DNA from: Flavobacterium glycines
GTDB taxonomy: Bacteria; Bacteroidota; Bacteroidia; Flavobacteriales; Flavobacteriaceae
Reading direction: 5' to 3'
NCBI RefSeq assembly: GCF_900100165.1
Contig: NZ_FNEO01000004.1
Span: 124,001-188,000 of the forward strand
DNA length: 64,000 nucleotides
A program made the translations under genes and the position numbers. Positions 36,610 through 45,657 of this stretch are shown here, piece after piece (position 1 is the stretch's first letter; each line of letters opens with the position of its first letter). Under the pieces are notes generated by a model. It was not told the origin of the DNA, did no database searches, and saw only the letters and a program-made list of their open reading frames with translations.

Positions 36610-38637
36610 ATGAGTATTCTAACCCAATATTTCGATACAAAATACAACACAGCTCCTTTTTCTCAAATTAAAAATGAAGATTATCTTCCTGCTTTTCAGG
36701 AAGGAATTGCTTTGGCAAAAGCTGAAATTGATGCCATAGTAAACAATCCTGAAGCGCCAACTTTTGAAAACACCATCGAAGCAATGGATTATTCAGGAGC
36801 TATTTTGGACAGAATTTCGAGTATTTTTTTCAATTTGAATTCGGCTGAAACCAGTGACGAAATGCAAAAAATCGCTCAGGAAGTTTCGCCTTTATTATCT
36901 GAATTCGGAAATGACATTACACTAAACGCTGATTTATTTGCACGTGTAAAAGCAGTTTACGAACAAAAAGACAGCTTAAATTTAAACACCGAACAAGCCA
37001 CACTTTTAGACAAAAAATACAAAAGTTTTTCCAGAAACGGAGCTAATTTAGCCGAAGATAAGAAAGCTGAGTTACGCGAAATTGACAAAGAATTATCGAA
37101 ATTGAGTTTGCAATTTGGCGAAAATGTTTTGGCTGAAACCAATGCTTTCCAATTACACATTACAGACGAAAAAGACTTATCAGGTTTACCGGAAGGAACA
37201 ATCGAAGCAGCCCGCTCTTTGGCTAAACACGAAGAAAAAGAAGGCTGGATTTTTACCTTAGATCATCCAAGCTATCTTCCGTTTATGACGTATGCTGACA
37301 ACAGAGAATTGCGTAAAAAAATGGCAATTGCTTTTGGTTCGAAAGGTTTCCAAAACAATGAATATAATAATGAGGCTATTGTTTTAAAAATTGTAAAACT
37401 GCGTCAACAAAGAGCCAATTTATTAGGTTATAAAACTCATGCGCATTTTGTTTTGGAAGAACGCATGGCTGAAAGCCCGGAAAAAGTGATGGCTTTTGAA
37501 AATGATTTATTAGCGAAAGCCAAGCCTGCTGCCGAAAAAGAATTTGCTCAATTAACCACTTTCGCAAAAGAATTGGACGGTATCGAACAATTGGAAAAAT
37601 GGGACGGTGCTTATTATTCTGAAAAACTAAAACAACAGCTTTTTAATTTAGATGACGAAAAACTAAAACCTTATTTTCAACTGGAAAAAGTGTTGAATGG
37701 CGCTTTTGACATTGCCGGAAAATTATACGGACTGACTTTTACCGAAGTATTTGACATCGACAAATACCACGACGAAGTAATGACTTATGAGGTAACCGAT
37801 GAAAACAACAATTTAGTTTCTATTTTCTACGCTGATTTTTTCCCAAGAAAAGGAAAACGCAACGGTGCCTGGATGACTTCGTTTAAATCGCAATTTGTAA
37901 AAAATGGCGTAAACGAAAGACCGCATATTTCTAACGTTTGCAACTTTACAAAACCTACAGAAACTAAACCATCGTTATTAACCTTTAACGAAGTAACGAC
38001 TTTATTTCATGAATTTGGTCACGGATTACACGGAATGTTGGCGAACACGATCTACCCAAGTTTATCCGGAACTTCTGTATACTGGGATTTTGTAGAATTG
38101 CCAAGTCAGGTAATGGAAAACTGGTGTTATGAGCCGGAAGCTTTGGCTTTATTTGCCACGCATTATCAAACCGGAGAAATAATTCCGCAGGAATATGTAG
38201 AAAAAATCAAAGAAAGTGCGAGTTTTCAGGAAGGTTTAGCGACACTAAGACAATTAAGTTTTGGATTATTAGATATGGCTTGGCATGGACAGGATCCAAC
38301 TAATATCACCAACTTAAAAGCTTTCGAAACGGAACAGTTTAAAAGTACGCAATTGTATCCGGATGTAGCCGAAAATGCTATGAGTACGGCTTTTTCACAT
38401 ATCTTTCAAGGTGGTTATTCATCAGGATATTACAGCTACAAATGGGCGGAAGTTCTAGATGCCGATGCTTTTGAATATTTCAAAGAAAATGGTATTTTCA
38501 ACAAAGAAGTTGCAACCAAGTTCAAAGAAAATGTACTTTCAAAAGGCGGAACCGAAGCTCCTATGATTTTATACAAACGCTTTAGAGGTCAGGAACCAAA
38601 ACCGGAAGCTTTGTTAAGAAGAGCGGGATTGATTTAG
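36610..38637 (+). CDS. M3-family zinc metallopeptidase (Dcp/oligopeptidase A type)
   Basis: A 675-residue peptidase without a signal peptide, so probably cytoplasmic, degrading short peptides. The zinc motif HEFGH lies at residues 467-471 (FHEFGHGLHGML). The downstream third ligand Glu falls in the VELPSQVMENW region. Length and overall layout fit peptidyl-dipeptidase Dcp or oligopeptidase A; I cannot separate these by sequence alone. It is monocistronic and ends at a terminator whose twin lies 1.8 kb away. Confidence 0.9.
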   Translation: MSILTQYFDTKYNTAPFSQIKNEDYLPAFQEGIALAKAEIDAIVNNPEAPTFENTIEAMDYSGAILDRISSIFFNLNSAETSDEMQKIAQEVSPLLSEFGNDITLNADLFARVKAVYEQKDSLNLNTEQATLLDKKYKSFSRNGANLAEDKKAELREIDKELSKLSLQFGENVLAETNAFQLHITDEKDLSGLPEGTIEAARSLAKHEEKEGWIFTLDHPSYLPFMTYADNRELRKKMAIAFGSKGFQNNEYNNEAIVLKIVKLRQQRANLLGYKTHAHFVLEERMAESPEKVMAFENDLLAKAKPAAEKEFAQLTTFAKELDGIEQLEKWDGAYYSEKLKQQLFNLDDEKLKPYFQLEKVLNGAFDIAGKLYGLTFTEVFDIDKYHDEVMTYEVTDENNNLVSIFYADFFPRKGKRNGAWMTSFKSQFVKNGVNERPHISNVCNFTKPTETKPSLLTFNEVTTLFHEFGHGLHGMLANTIYPSLSGTSVYWDFVELPSQVMENWCYEPEALALFATHYQTGEIIPQEYVEKIKESASFQEGLATLRQLSFGLLDMAWHGQDPTNITNLKAFETEQFKSTQLYPDVAENAMSTAFSHIFQGGYSSGYYSYKWAEVLDADAFEYFKENGIFNKEVATKFKENVLSKGGTEAPMILYKRFRGQEPKPEALLRRAGLI

Positions 38638-38648
38638 ATTTTAGATAT

Positions 38649-38678
38649 AAACCGAAGTAGAGATGCTTCGGTTTTTTT
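38649..38678 (+). terminator. Terminator of the M3 peptidase gene (twin of 40426-40455)
   Basis: A 7-bp stem (ACCGAAG 38651-38657 with 38666-38672), an eight-base loop and a run of eight T. About 26 of 29 bases match, in reverse complement, the hairpin at the other side of the AlbA_2 gene. Confidence 0.85.
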
Positions 38679-38864
38679 TATGTTCAAAAGCAAATAATTA
38701 AAAAAATATCTTAAAATCTCTCCGTGTAAGAAAAATAATTATTTTTGTTGAAATTAAAAAGACAATACTATAACCTTTCTCCAATAATACGAATTTTGGT
38801 TGTATATCTAAAACATTGATTAACTAATATTTTTTATAGCAGAAAATAAAATTAACCTTACAGT

Positions 38865-40253
38865 ATGATTAACACTATTCCTATAAATGACGAACAAAAG
38901 GAGAAGATTTTACAATTGAGTGAAAATCATTTCAACGACCTTAAGTCTAAAGATATTTCTCCTGCTAGTCTAACAAAGACGATCTCAGCATTCTCAAATG
39001 CTGTTGGTGGTGAACTATACATTGGCATTGATGAAATCGAACGCAACGAAAATACAATTAGAGAATGGAGAGGATTTGTTAATGAAGAGGAGGCCAATGG
39101 ACACATTCAAATTTTCGAGAAATTATTTCCAGTTGGGGACTATTATACCTACACTTTTTTGTCGCATCAAACTTCAAAGGGACTTATTTTACAAGCGTCA
39201 ATTAAAAAGAATCTTCACATAGTAAAAGCATCAAATAATGAAGTATATAAAAGAAGATCTGCACAAAACTTAAAGTTAACAACTCAAGAAGATTTAAAAA
39301 GACTTGAATTAGACAAAGGCTTAGCAAGTTTTGAAGATGTCCCAATAAACATCCCAATAGAAACAGTATCCGATTCTTTAGTGATTTATGAATTTATGAT
39401 AGAGGTAATCCCAACGGTAGAACCTTTAGCTTGGTTAAGAAGACAATTACTAATCAGAAATAATCTTCCGACAGTTGCTGCAATTTTACTCTATGCAGAA
39501 ATACCACAAGCTGCTTTACCAAAACAAAGTGGAATTAAAATTTATAGATACAAAACAAAAGCTGAAGAAGGCACAAGGGAAACTTTGGTTTTTGATCCAA
39601 TTTCTGTGGAAGGATGTATTTATTCACAAGTTTACGAAGCAGTTAGTCAAACGAAGAAAATAATTGATGACGAAAAAGTTTTGAGAGAAACTGGTTTAGA
39701 AGATCTCACATATCCATACAAAGCTTTACATGAAATTGTAACTAATGCCGTACTTCATAGAGATTATAGTATTGCATCAGATATTCACGTTAGGATTTTT
39801 GACAATCGAGTTGAAGTATTAAGTCCTGGTTCTTTACCGGGTCATGTTACCGAAGCAAACATATTAAATGAACAATTTGCAAGAAATGGGAATTTAGTTC
39901 GACTTATAAATAAATTCCCTAATCCACCAAATAAAGATGTTGGAGAAGGCTTGAATACTGCATTTGATGAAATAAGTGAACTGAGATTAAAAAAACCAGT
40001 AATTCGAGAACTTGAAAATGCAGTTTTGGTTACTATTAGTCATGAACCTTTGGCCTCAGCTGAAAAAATTGTTATGGAGTATTTAGAAAGTCATGATGAA
40101 ATTCATAATAGTAAGGCGAGAGAATTAACCGGGGTAAAGACTTCTGATAATATGAAAAGTATATTTTATCGAATGCAGGAAAAAGGACTTATTGAGATGA
40201 ATCCTGACCCAGAAAAAAAAGGAAAAAATTCTACATGGATAAAAAAACAATAA
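38865..40253 (+). CDS. AlbA_2 domain/HATPase_c_4 putative transcriptional regulator
   Basis: A 462-residue protein. The N-terminal Schlafen AlbA_2-type nucleic-acid-binding domain includes ISAFSNAVGGELYIGIDE (about 40-57). A GHKL ATPase-like domain is centred on LHEIVTNAVLHRDYS (about 287-301) and EVLSPGSLPG (about 313-322). The C-terminal 70 residues look like a winged helix. Such proteins occur in accessory regions; some have been linked to regulation or defence, but no partner gene is adjacent. It stands alone between duplicated hairpins, which suggests acquisition. Confidence 0.82.
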   Translation: MINTIPINDEQKEKILQLSENHFNDLKSKDISPASLTKTISAFSNAVGGELYIGIDEIERNENTIREWRGFVNEEEANGHIQIFEKLFPVGDYYTYTFLSHQTSKGLILQASIKKNLHIVKASNNEVYKRRSAQNLKLTTQEDLKRLELDKGLASFEDVPINIPIETVSDSLVIYEFMIEVIPTVEPLAWLRRQLLIRNNLPTVAAILLYAEIPQAALPKQSGIKIYRYKTKAEEGTRETLVFDPISVEGCIYSQVYEAVSQTKKIIDDEKVLRETGLEDLTYPYKALHEIVTNAVLHRDYSIASDIHVRIFDNRVEVLSPGSLPGHVTEANILNEQFARNGNLVRLINKFPNPPNKDVGEGLNTAFDEISELRLKKPVIRELENAVLVTISHEPLASAEKIVMEYLESHDEIHNSKARELTGVKTSDNMKSIFYRMQEKGLIEMNPDPEKKGKNSTWIKKQ

Positions 40254-40425
40254 ACAAACCACTGTATAACCTAAAGAGCTTGTTGACAGAATTTTTATTA
40301 AACTCCACAAATTATATATATATTTAAATAACAGATTTGAACAATTGTCAAGTTATAAAATTAGATAAATCTAACTCTTTCGTCTAGCTCAAAAACTAGC
40401 ATACAAAAGAAAAACAAATTAAAAC

Positions 40426-40455
40426 AATCGAAGTATCTCTACTTCGGTTTTTTTA
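40426..40455 (-). terminator. Terminator hairpin next to the UbiA-like gene (twin of 38649-38678)
   Basis: A 7-bp stem (40429-40435 with 40440-40446), a four-base loop and a T-run on the plus strand. In reverse complement it nearly repeats the hairpin at 38649-38678. It may terminate the AlbA_2 gene in one direction and the UbiA-like gene in the other. Confidence 0.75.
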
Positions 40456-40457
40456 TT

Positions 40458-41270
40458 TTACAGCAAAACTACCATCAGCCACCAAAGAATGGGAATACTT
40501 TCAACCCAAAAAGAAGAATAATATTTGGAACGATTTTCATTTGAAAACAACAAAAACAGAGAAAGCATTACAACCAAAACCAAATTGACTATCAATTGTT
40601 TTTCGATAAAATTAGTTTTTAATAACTCCAGAAAATAAAATGGCACAAGCAACAGCAACCCTAATAATTTTGTTTGCTTCACACCTATTTGCTGCGGAAC
40701 AGTCTTGAGATGCGGATCATCGTTATTCAAATCAATAATTTCGAAAACCAAAATCAAATCGAAAATCAATATAAATCGCTGCACACATTTAATTAAAAAA
40801 TCACTTCCTAAATCATGATGCGCATTAACTAATGGCAACATCAAAGTCACTCCCACCCAACACAACGCAACAATATAAATTTTGACACCGGCCCAGTTTC
40901 GGGCATTTTTACGATTAGGAAAAAAAGGAAGTGTATAAAGTAACGTAAGTAGTAAAACTCCAACAGCTACTAATTGTGTTATTTGCTCCAATTGAAAAAA
41001 ACAATAGCCTACCGCCAGGAACGACATAAAACTTAAACCGGCTATCAATTTCAATTCATTGCGCATCATTCTTTTCTTAGCTCTGGCCAAAGCATCGTAT
41101 TTCACAAAATTATAACCTACAATGGTCCCGAAGAAAGCAAAAAAAGCCATGGGTTTATCATAAGGGATCCCAAACATAAATTGCGTCATTCGCACCAAAG
41201 CATAGACCGACAAAGCAACATGGATGCTGGATTTTAGATAAAAATCAAAAAGGTCTCGAATGCGAATCAT
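40458..41270 (-). CDS. UbiA-like integral membrane protein
   Basis: A 270-residue protein with about eight hydrophobic segments. The loop FEIIDLNNDDPHLKTVPQQIGVKQ resembles the second Asp-rich motif of UbiA prenyltransferases (DxxxD, followed by LPxxLG). The first Asp-rich motif is not convincing; the YNFVKYDALARAKKR segment is the nearest candidate. It may be a divergent UbiA-superfamily member without prenyltransferase activity. It converges on the AlbA_2 gene and is divergent from gcvP. Confidence 0.6.
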   Translation of the reverse strand: MIRIRDLFDFYLKSSIHVALSVYALVRMTQFMFGIPYDKPMAFFAFFGTIVGYNFVKYDALARAKKRMMRNELKLIAGLSFMSFLAVGYCFFQLEQITQLVAVGVLLLTLLYTLPFFPNRKNARNWAGVKIYIVALCWVGVTLMLPLVNAHHDLGSDFLIKCVQRFILIFDLILVFEIIDLNNDDPHLKTVPQQIGVKQTKLLGLLLLVPFYFLELLKTNFIEKQLIVNLVLVVMLSLFLLFSNENRSKYYSSFWVESIPILWWLMVVLL

Positions 41271-41365
41271 CTAACAAATGTAATCATTTCACGATGAAAA
41301 TTATAAACTCTTCCTACAACAAATAAAATCAATGCTAAAACAATGATTAGAAAGAGAATTATGCT

Positions 41366-41373
41366 TATTTTTG
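41366..41373 (+). promoter_or_regulatory. Probable -7 element of gcvP
   Basis: TATTTTTG, followed by CACC, matches the TAnnTTTG consensus and lies 25 bases before the gcvP ATG. A matching -33 TTG was not found. Confidence 0.45.
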
Positions 41374-41398
41374 CACCTCAAAAATTTACAAAACTTTC

Positions 41399-44248
41399 AT
41401 GAAAACAGATGCTTTTGCTTTAAGACACATCGGGCCAAGAGAAACTGACCTAGAACATATGTTCAAAACAATTGGTGTTACTGATATGGACCAATTACTT
41501 TATGAAACTTTTCCCGACGGAATTCGTTTGAAAAATGATTTAATCCTTGATCCGGCAATGACGGAATATGAATATGCTAATCACATTCAGGAATTAGGCA
41601 AAAAAAACAAAGTTTTCAAATCATATATTGGTTTAGGCTACCACCCTACCATTGTACCGGCACCTATTCAAAGAAATATTTTTGAAAACCCGGGATGGTA
41701 CACGGCTTACACACCATATCAGGCAGAGATTGCTCAGGGTCGTTTGGAAGCTATTTTGAATTTCCAAACTATGGTAATTGAGTTAACCGGAATGGAAATT
41801 GCCAATGCTTCTTTACTTGACGAAGGTACAGCTGCAGCCGAAGCAATGTCGTTATTATTTGACGTTCGTTCCCGTGAACAAAAGAAAAACAACATAAACA
41901 AATTCTTCGTTTCTGAAGAAATTTTACCTCAAACATTATCGGTTTTACAAACACGTTCTACTCCAATCGGAATTGAATTAGTTGTTGGAAACCACGAGAC
42001 TTTCGATTTCTCAAATGAGTTCTTCGGAGCTATTTTACAATACCCTGGAAAATACGGACAAGTAAACGATTACGCTGCTTTTATCGCTAAAGCAAAAGAA
42101 AACGAAATTAAAGTTGCTGTTGCTGCTGATATTTTATCATTGGCAACCTTAACTTCTCCGGGAGAAATGGGTGCTGCAGTAGTCGTAGGTACGACTCAAC
42201 GTTTTGGTATTCCAATGGGATACGGCGGTCCTCATGCAGCTTATTTCGCTACTAAAGAAGAATACAAACGTTCTATGCCGGGACGTATCATTGGTGTTTC
42301 TATCGATGCTAATGGAAACCGTGCTTTACGTATGGCTTTAGGAACCCGTGAACAACATATTAAACGTGAAAAAGCGACTTCAAACATCTGTACAGCTCAG
42401 GTTTTACTGGCTGTTATGGCTGGAATGTATGCGGTTTATCACGGTCCAAAAGGATTACAATACATTGCAAACAAAGTTCATGCTTCTGCTGTCACTACTG
42501 CTGAAGCCTTAAATCAGTTAGGTGTTTACCAAATTAATACAGCTTACTTTGACACCATTTTAGTTAAAACAAATGCTCAAAAAGTAAAAGAAGTTGCCGA
42601 AAGAAATGAAGTAAACTTCTTCTATGTTGATGCTGAAACGATTTCGATTTCATTAAATGAAACGACTTCAATCAATGACATCAACCAAATCATTGCCATT
42701 TTTGCGGAAGCAACAGAAAAAGAAGCATTTACTGTTTCTGAATTAGCAACTGCATCTCAATTACCGGCTTCTTTAGAAAGAACGTCGCCTTTCTTAACAC
42801 ATGAAGTTTTCAATACTTACCGTTCAGAAAGTCAATTAATGCGTTACATCAAAAAACTGGAGCGTAAAGACTTATCATTGAATCACTCGATGATTTCTTT
42901 AGGTTCCTGTACTATGAAATTGAACGCAGCCTCTGAAATGTTACCTTTATCAATGCCAAACTGGAACAGCATTCACCCGTTTGCTCCGGTTGAACAAGCC
43001 GAAGGTTACATCACAATGCTTAAAAAATTAGAAGACCAATTAAGCATTATCACTGGATTTGCAGGAACAACTTTGCAACCCAATTCAGGAGCTCAAGGAG
43101 AATATGCCGGTTTGATGGCTATTCGTGCTTACCATATTTCTCGTGGTGAAGGTTACCGTAACGTATGTTTAATTCCTTCCTCTGCTCACGGAACAAACCC
43201 GGCTTCTGCAGCTATGGCGGGAATGAAAATCGTAGTTACTAAAACAACTCCGGAAGGAAACATTGATGTAGAAGATTTAAGAGAAAAAGCTATTGAGCAT
43301 AAAGATGATTTATCCTGCTTAATGGTTACTTATCCATCTACTCACGGAGTTTACGAATCTACAATTAACGAAATCACGCAATTAATCCACGACAATGGCG
43401 GATTAGTTTATATGGACGGTGCCAATATGAACGCTCAGGTAGGTTTAACAAATCCGGCTACTATTGGTGCTGATGTTTGTCACCTGAACTTACATAAAAC
43501 TTTCGCTATTCCTCACGGAGGTGGTGGACCTGGTGTAGGACCAATTTGTGTAAACGAAAAATTACTTCCGTTCTTACCTACTAACCCAGTATTAAATGTT
43601 GGTGGAGAAAATGCTATTACAGCTATTTCTTCTGCTCCGTACGGATCAGCTTTAGTTTGTTTGATTTCTTACGGATACATTACTATGTTAGGTGCTGAAG
43701 GTTTAAGAAGTGCTACCGAACACGCCATCCTGAATGCGAACTACATGAAAGCGCGTTTTGAAGGACACTATCCTATTCTTTATACCGGAGAATGCGGAAG
43801 AGCTGCTCACGAAATGATCTTAGATTGCCGTGCTTTCAAACAAAACGGAATTGAAGTGGGTGACATCGCAAAACGTTTAATGGATTATGGTTTCCATGCA
43901 CCAACAGTTTCTTTCCCGGTTGCAGGAACCTTAATGATTGAACCAACAGAATCTGAAGACTTAGCTGAACTAGATCGTTTTTGTGATGCCATGATTGCTA
44001 TCAAAAAAGAAATTGAGGCTGCTATTGCAGAAGATAAAAATAATGTATTGAAAAATGCCCCTCACACTTTAGCAATGCTTACCGCAAATACTTGGGAGTA
44101 TCCTTACTCAAGAGAAACTGCAGCTTACCCATTAGATTATATTGCTGAGAATAAATTCTGGCCATCTGTTCGTCGGGTAGATGATGCTTATGGAGACAGA
44201 AACTTAGTTTGTTCTTGTGCGCCTATCGAAGCGTATATGGAAAACTAA
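41399..44248 (+). CDS. gcvP: Glycine dehydrogenase (decarboxylating), P-protein
   Basis: A 949-residue single-chain P-protein of the glycine cleavage system. It decarboxylates glycine with PLP and passes the aminomethyl group to lipoylated H-protein. The N-terminal half (RHIGPRETDLEHM) and the C-terminal half are fused, as in enterobacteria. The PLP lysine is Lys700 in HLNLHKTFAIPHGGGGPG. T and H proteins are not in the window. A clear terminator follows. Confidence 0.97.
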   Translation: MKTDAFALRHIGPRETDLEHMFKTIGVTDMDQLLYETFPDGIRLKNDLILDPAMTEYEYANHIQELGKKNKVFKSYIGLGYHPTIVPAPIQRNIFENPGWYTAYTPYQAEIAQGRLEAILNFQTMVIELTGMEIANASLLDEGTAAAEAMSLLFDVRSREQKKNNINKFFVSEEILPQTLSVLQTRSTPIGIELVVGNHETFDFSNEFFGAILQYPGKYGQVNDYAAFIAKAKENEIKVAVAADILSLATLTSPGEMGAAVVVGTTQRFGIPMGYGGPHAAYFATKEEYKRSMPGRIIGVSIDANGNRALRMALGTREQHIKREKATSNICTAQVLLAVMAGMYAVYHGPKGLQYIANKVHASAVTTAEALNQLGVYQINTAYFDTILVKTNAQKVKEVAERNEVNFFYVDAETISISLNETTSINDINQIIAIFAEATEKEAFTVSELATASQLPASLERTSPFLTHEVFNTYRSESQLMRYIKKLERKDLSLNHSMISLGSCTMKLNAASEMLPLSMPNWNSIHPFAPVEQAEGYITMLKKLEDQLSIITGFAGTTLQPNSGAQGEYAGLMAIRAYHISRGEGYRNVCLIPSSAHGTNPASAAMAGMKIVVTKTTPEGNIDVEDLREKAIEHKDDLSCLMVTYPSTHGVYESTINEITQLIHDNGGLVYMDGANMNAQVGLTNPATIGADVCHLNLHKTFAIPHGGGGPGVGPICVNEKLLPFLPTNPVLNVGGENAITAISSAPYGSALVCLISYGYITMLGAEGLRSATEHAILNANYMKARFEGHYPILYTGECGRAAHEMILDCRAFKQNGIEVGDIAKRLMDYGFHAPTVSFPVAGTLMIEPTESEDLAELDRFCDAMIAIKKEIEAAIAEDKNNVLKNAPHTLAMLTANTWEYPYSRETAAYPLDYIAENKFWPSVRRVDDAYGDRNLVCSCAPIEAYMEN

Positions 44249-44269
44249 ATTCTAACATAAACTCTTTTT

Positions 44270-44303
44270 AAATGCCCTGTTTTTTTTATCAGGGCATTTT
44301 TAT
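44270..44303 (+). terminator. gcvP terminator
   Basis: A 10-bp perfect stem (44270-44279 with 44290-44299), with a T-rich loop and following T-run. Confidence 0.88.
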
Positions 44304-44380
44304 TTTAAAATAAAATTCATCTCCACTAAACATTTAGTTTTCAAAGTTTTTCCCTAAATCAAAAATTAAAAGCAGTTGAT

Positions 44381-44414
44381 TTTGGAGATTCATTAAAAAT
44401 TATCTGTAATTTTG
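44381..44414 (+). promoter_or_regulatory. Probable promoter of the FabH-like gene
   Basis: TTTG at 44381-44384 and TAATTTTG at 44407-44414, with 22 bases between, match the flavobacterial consensus at the long end of its spacing. Confidence 0.55.
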
Positions 44415-44479
44415 CCAATCGCACAGCAACCGATATTTCTAAATAGTTCTTAAAACATTAAACTATTGCTATTTTTTTA

Positions 44480-45553
44480 ATGGAAAACAACCTAATGAAA
44501 ATAAAAATAACTGGAACAGGAAGTTACATACCAGAAAGAATAATTTCCGACAAATACTTTGAACTTCATCAATTTCTTAACGATGATGGTACGCCAATCA
44601 AACAATCGAATGAAGTTATCATTAAAAAATTTAAAGCAATAACAGGAATCGAAGAAAGGCGCTATTCAGAAAGTCATCACAATACTTCCGATTTAGCTTT
44701 TTTTGCTTCACAAAAAGCGATAGAAAATTCCGGAATCGATCCTGAAACTTTGGATTATATCATTTTTGCGCACAACTTTGGCGATGTAAAATTTGGACAG
44801 AACCAATCGGATATGATTCCAAGTTTGGCCAGTCGTGTGAAACATAAATTAGGCATAAAAAACCCAAAATGCGTGGCTTACGACCTTATTTTCGGATGTC
44901 CGGGTTGGGTTGAAGGTGTGTTGCAAGCCAATGCCTTTATTAAATCAGGTATGGCCAAAAAATGTTTGGTTATTGGAGCTGAAACTCTTTCAAGAGTAGT
45001 TGATGATCACGACCGTGATTCTATGATTTATTCTGATGGAGCCGGAGCAACAGTTATCGAAGCTTCTGATGATGAAACCGGAATGCTTTCATACGAAACA
45101 GCTTCTTTCACGGAAGAAGAAGTTGGATTTTTATTCAACGGAAAATCATACCATCCGGGCTTAGACCAAAACATTAACTACATCAAAATGTATGGTCGAA
45201 AAATCTACGAATTTGCCCTTAGCAATGTTCCGACTGCCATGAAAAGTTGTTTGGACAAAAGTGGTATTGCTATAGATGACGTTAAAAAAATCCTGATTCA
45301 TCAGGCAAATGAAAAAATGGACGAAGCTATCGTTGACCGTTTTTACAAATTATACGACAAAGAAGCTCCGGCTGATATCATGCCAATGAGTATTCATGAT
45401 TTAGGAAACAGCAGTGTGGCAACTGTACCCACTTTGTTCGATTTAATTTTAAACAAAAAAATTGAAGGTCATGAAATCAACAAAGGTGACATTCTTATTT
45501 TTGCTTCTGTAGGAGCCGGAATGAACATCAATGCTTTTGTTTATAGATTCTAA
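44480..45553 (+). CDS. Ketoacyl-ACP synthase III (FabH-like)
   Basis: A 357-residue thiolase-fold condensing enzyme. The Cys-His-Asn triad is complete: Cys140 in FGCPGW, His274 in ILIHQANEK and Asn310 in LGNSSVATVP. A second start at MKIKITGTG (codon 7) is possible. It is longer than typical FabH, with an insertion around residues 30-50. It could start fatty-acid synthesis or make a specialised chain such as a flexirubin or branched lipid. No fab or acp gene is next to it, so the role is open. Confidence 0.85.
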   Translation: MENNLMKIKITGTGSYIPERIISDKYFELHQFLNDDGTPIKQSNEVIIKKFKAITGIEERRYSESHHNTSDLAFFASQKAIENSGIDPETLDYIIFAHNFGDVKFGQNQSDMIPSLASRVKHKLGIKNPKCVAYDLIFGCPGWVEGVLQANAFIKSGMAKKCLVIGAETLSRVVDDHDRDSMIYSDGAGATVIEASDDETGMLSYETASFTEEEVGFLFNGKSYHPGLDQNINYIKMYGRKIYEFALSNVPTAMKSCLDKSGIAIDDVKKILIHQANEKMDEAIVDRFYKLYDKEAPADIMPMSIHDLGNSSVATVPTLFDLILNKKIEGHEINKGDILIFASVGAGMNINAFVYRF

Positions 45554-45571
45554 TTAGTTTTAAATTCAAAT

Positions 45572-45611
45572 AAAAAATCCACAATTGATCTATTTCGATT
45601 GTGGATTTTTT
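45572..45611. terminator. Bidirectional terminator between the FabH-like and flippase genes
   Basis: A 14-bp perfect stem including the A/T flanks (45572-45585 with 45598-45611), shared by convergent genes. Confidence 0.88.
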
Positions 45612-45657
45612 ATTTTATGATAAATTATATTTTCCTCAAAAATAGCAGAGCAATTAT

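Noticed and set aside
38865..40253. A complete defence island around the AlbA_2/ATPase gene
   Set aside because: Neighbours are housekeeping genes and no effector, nuclease or toxin partner lies within the hairpin-bounded interval.
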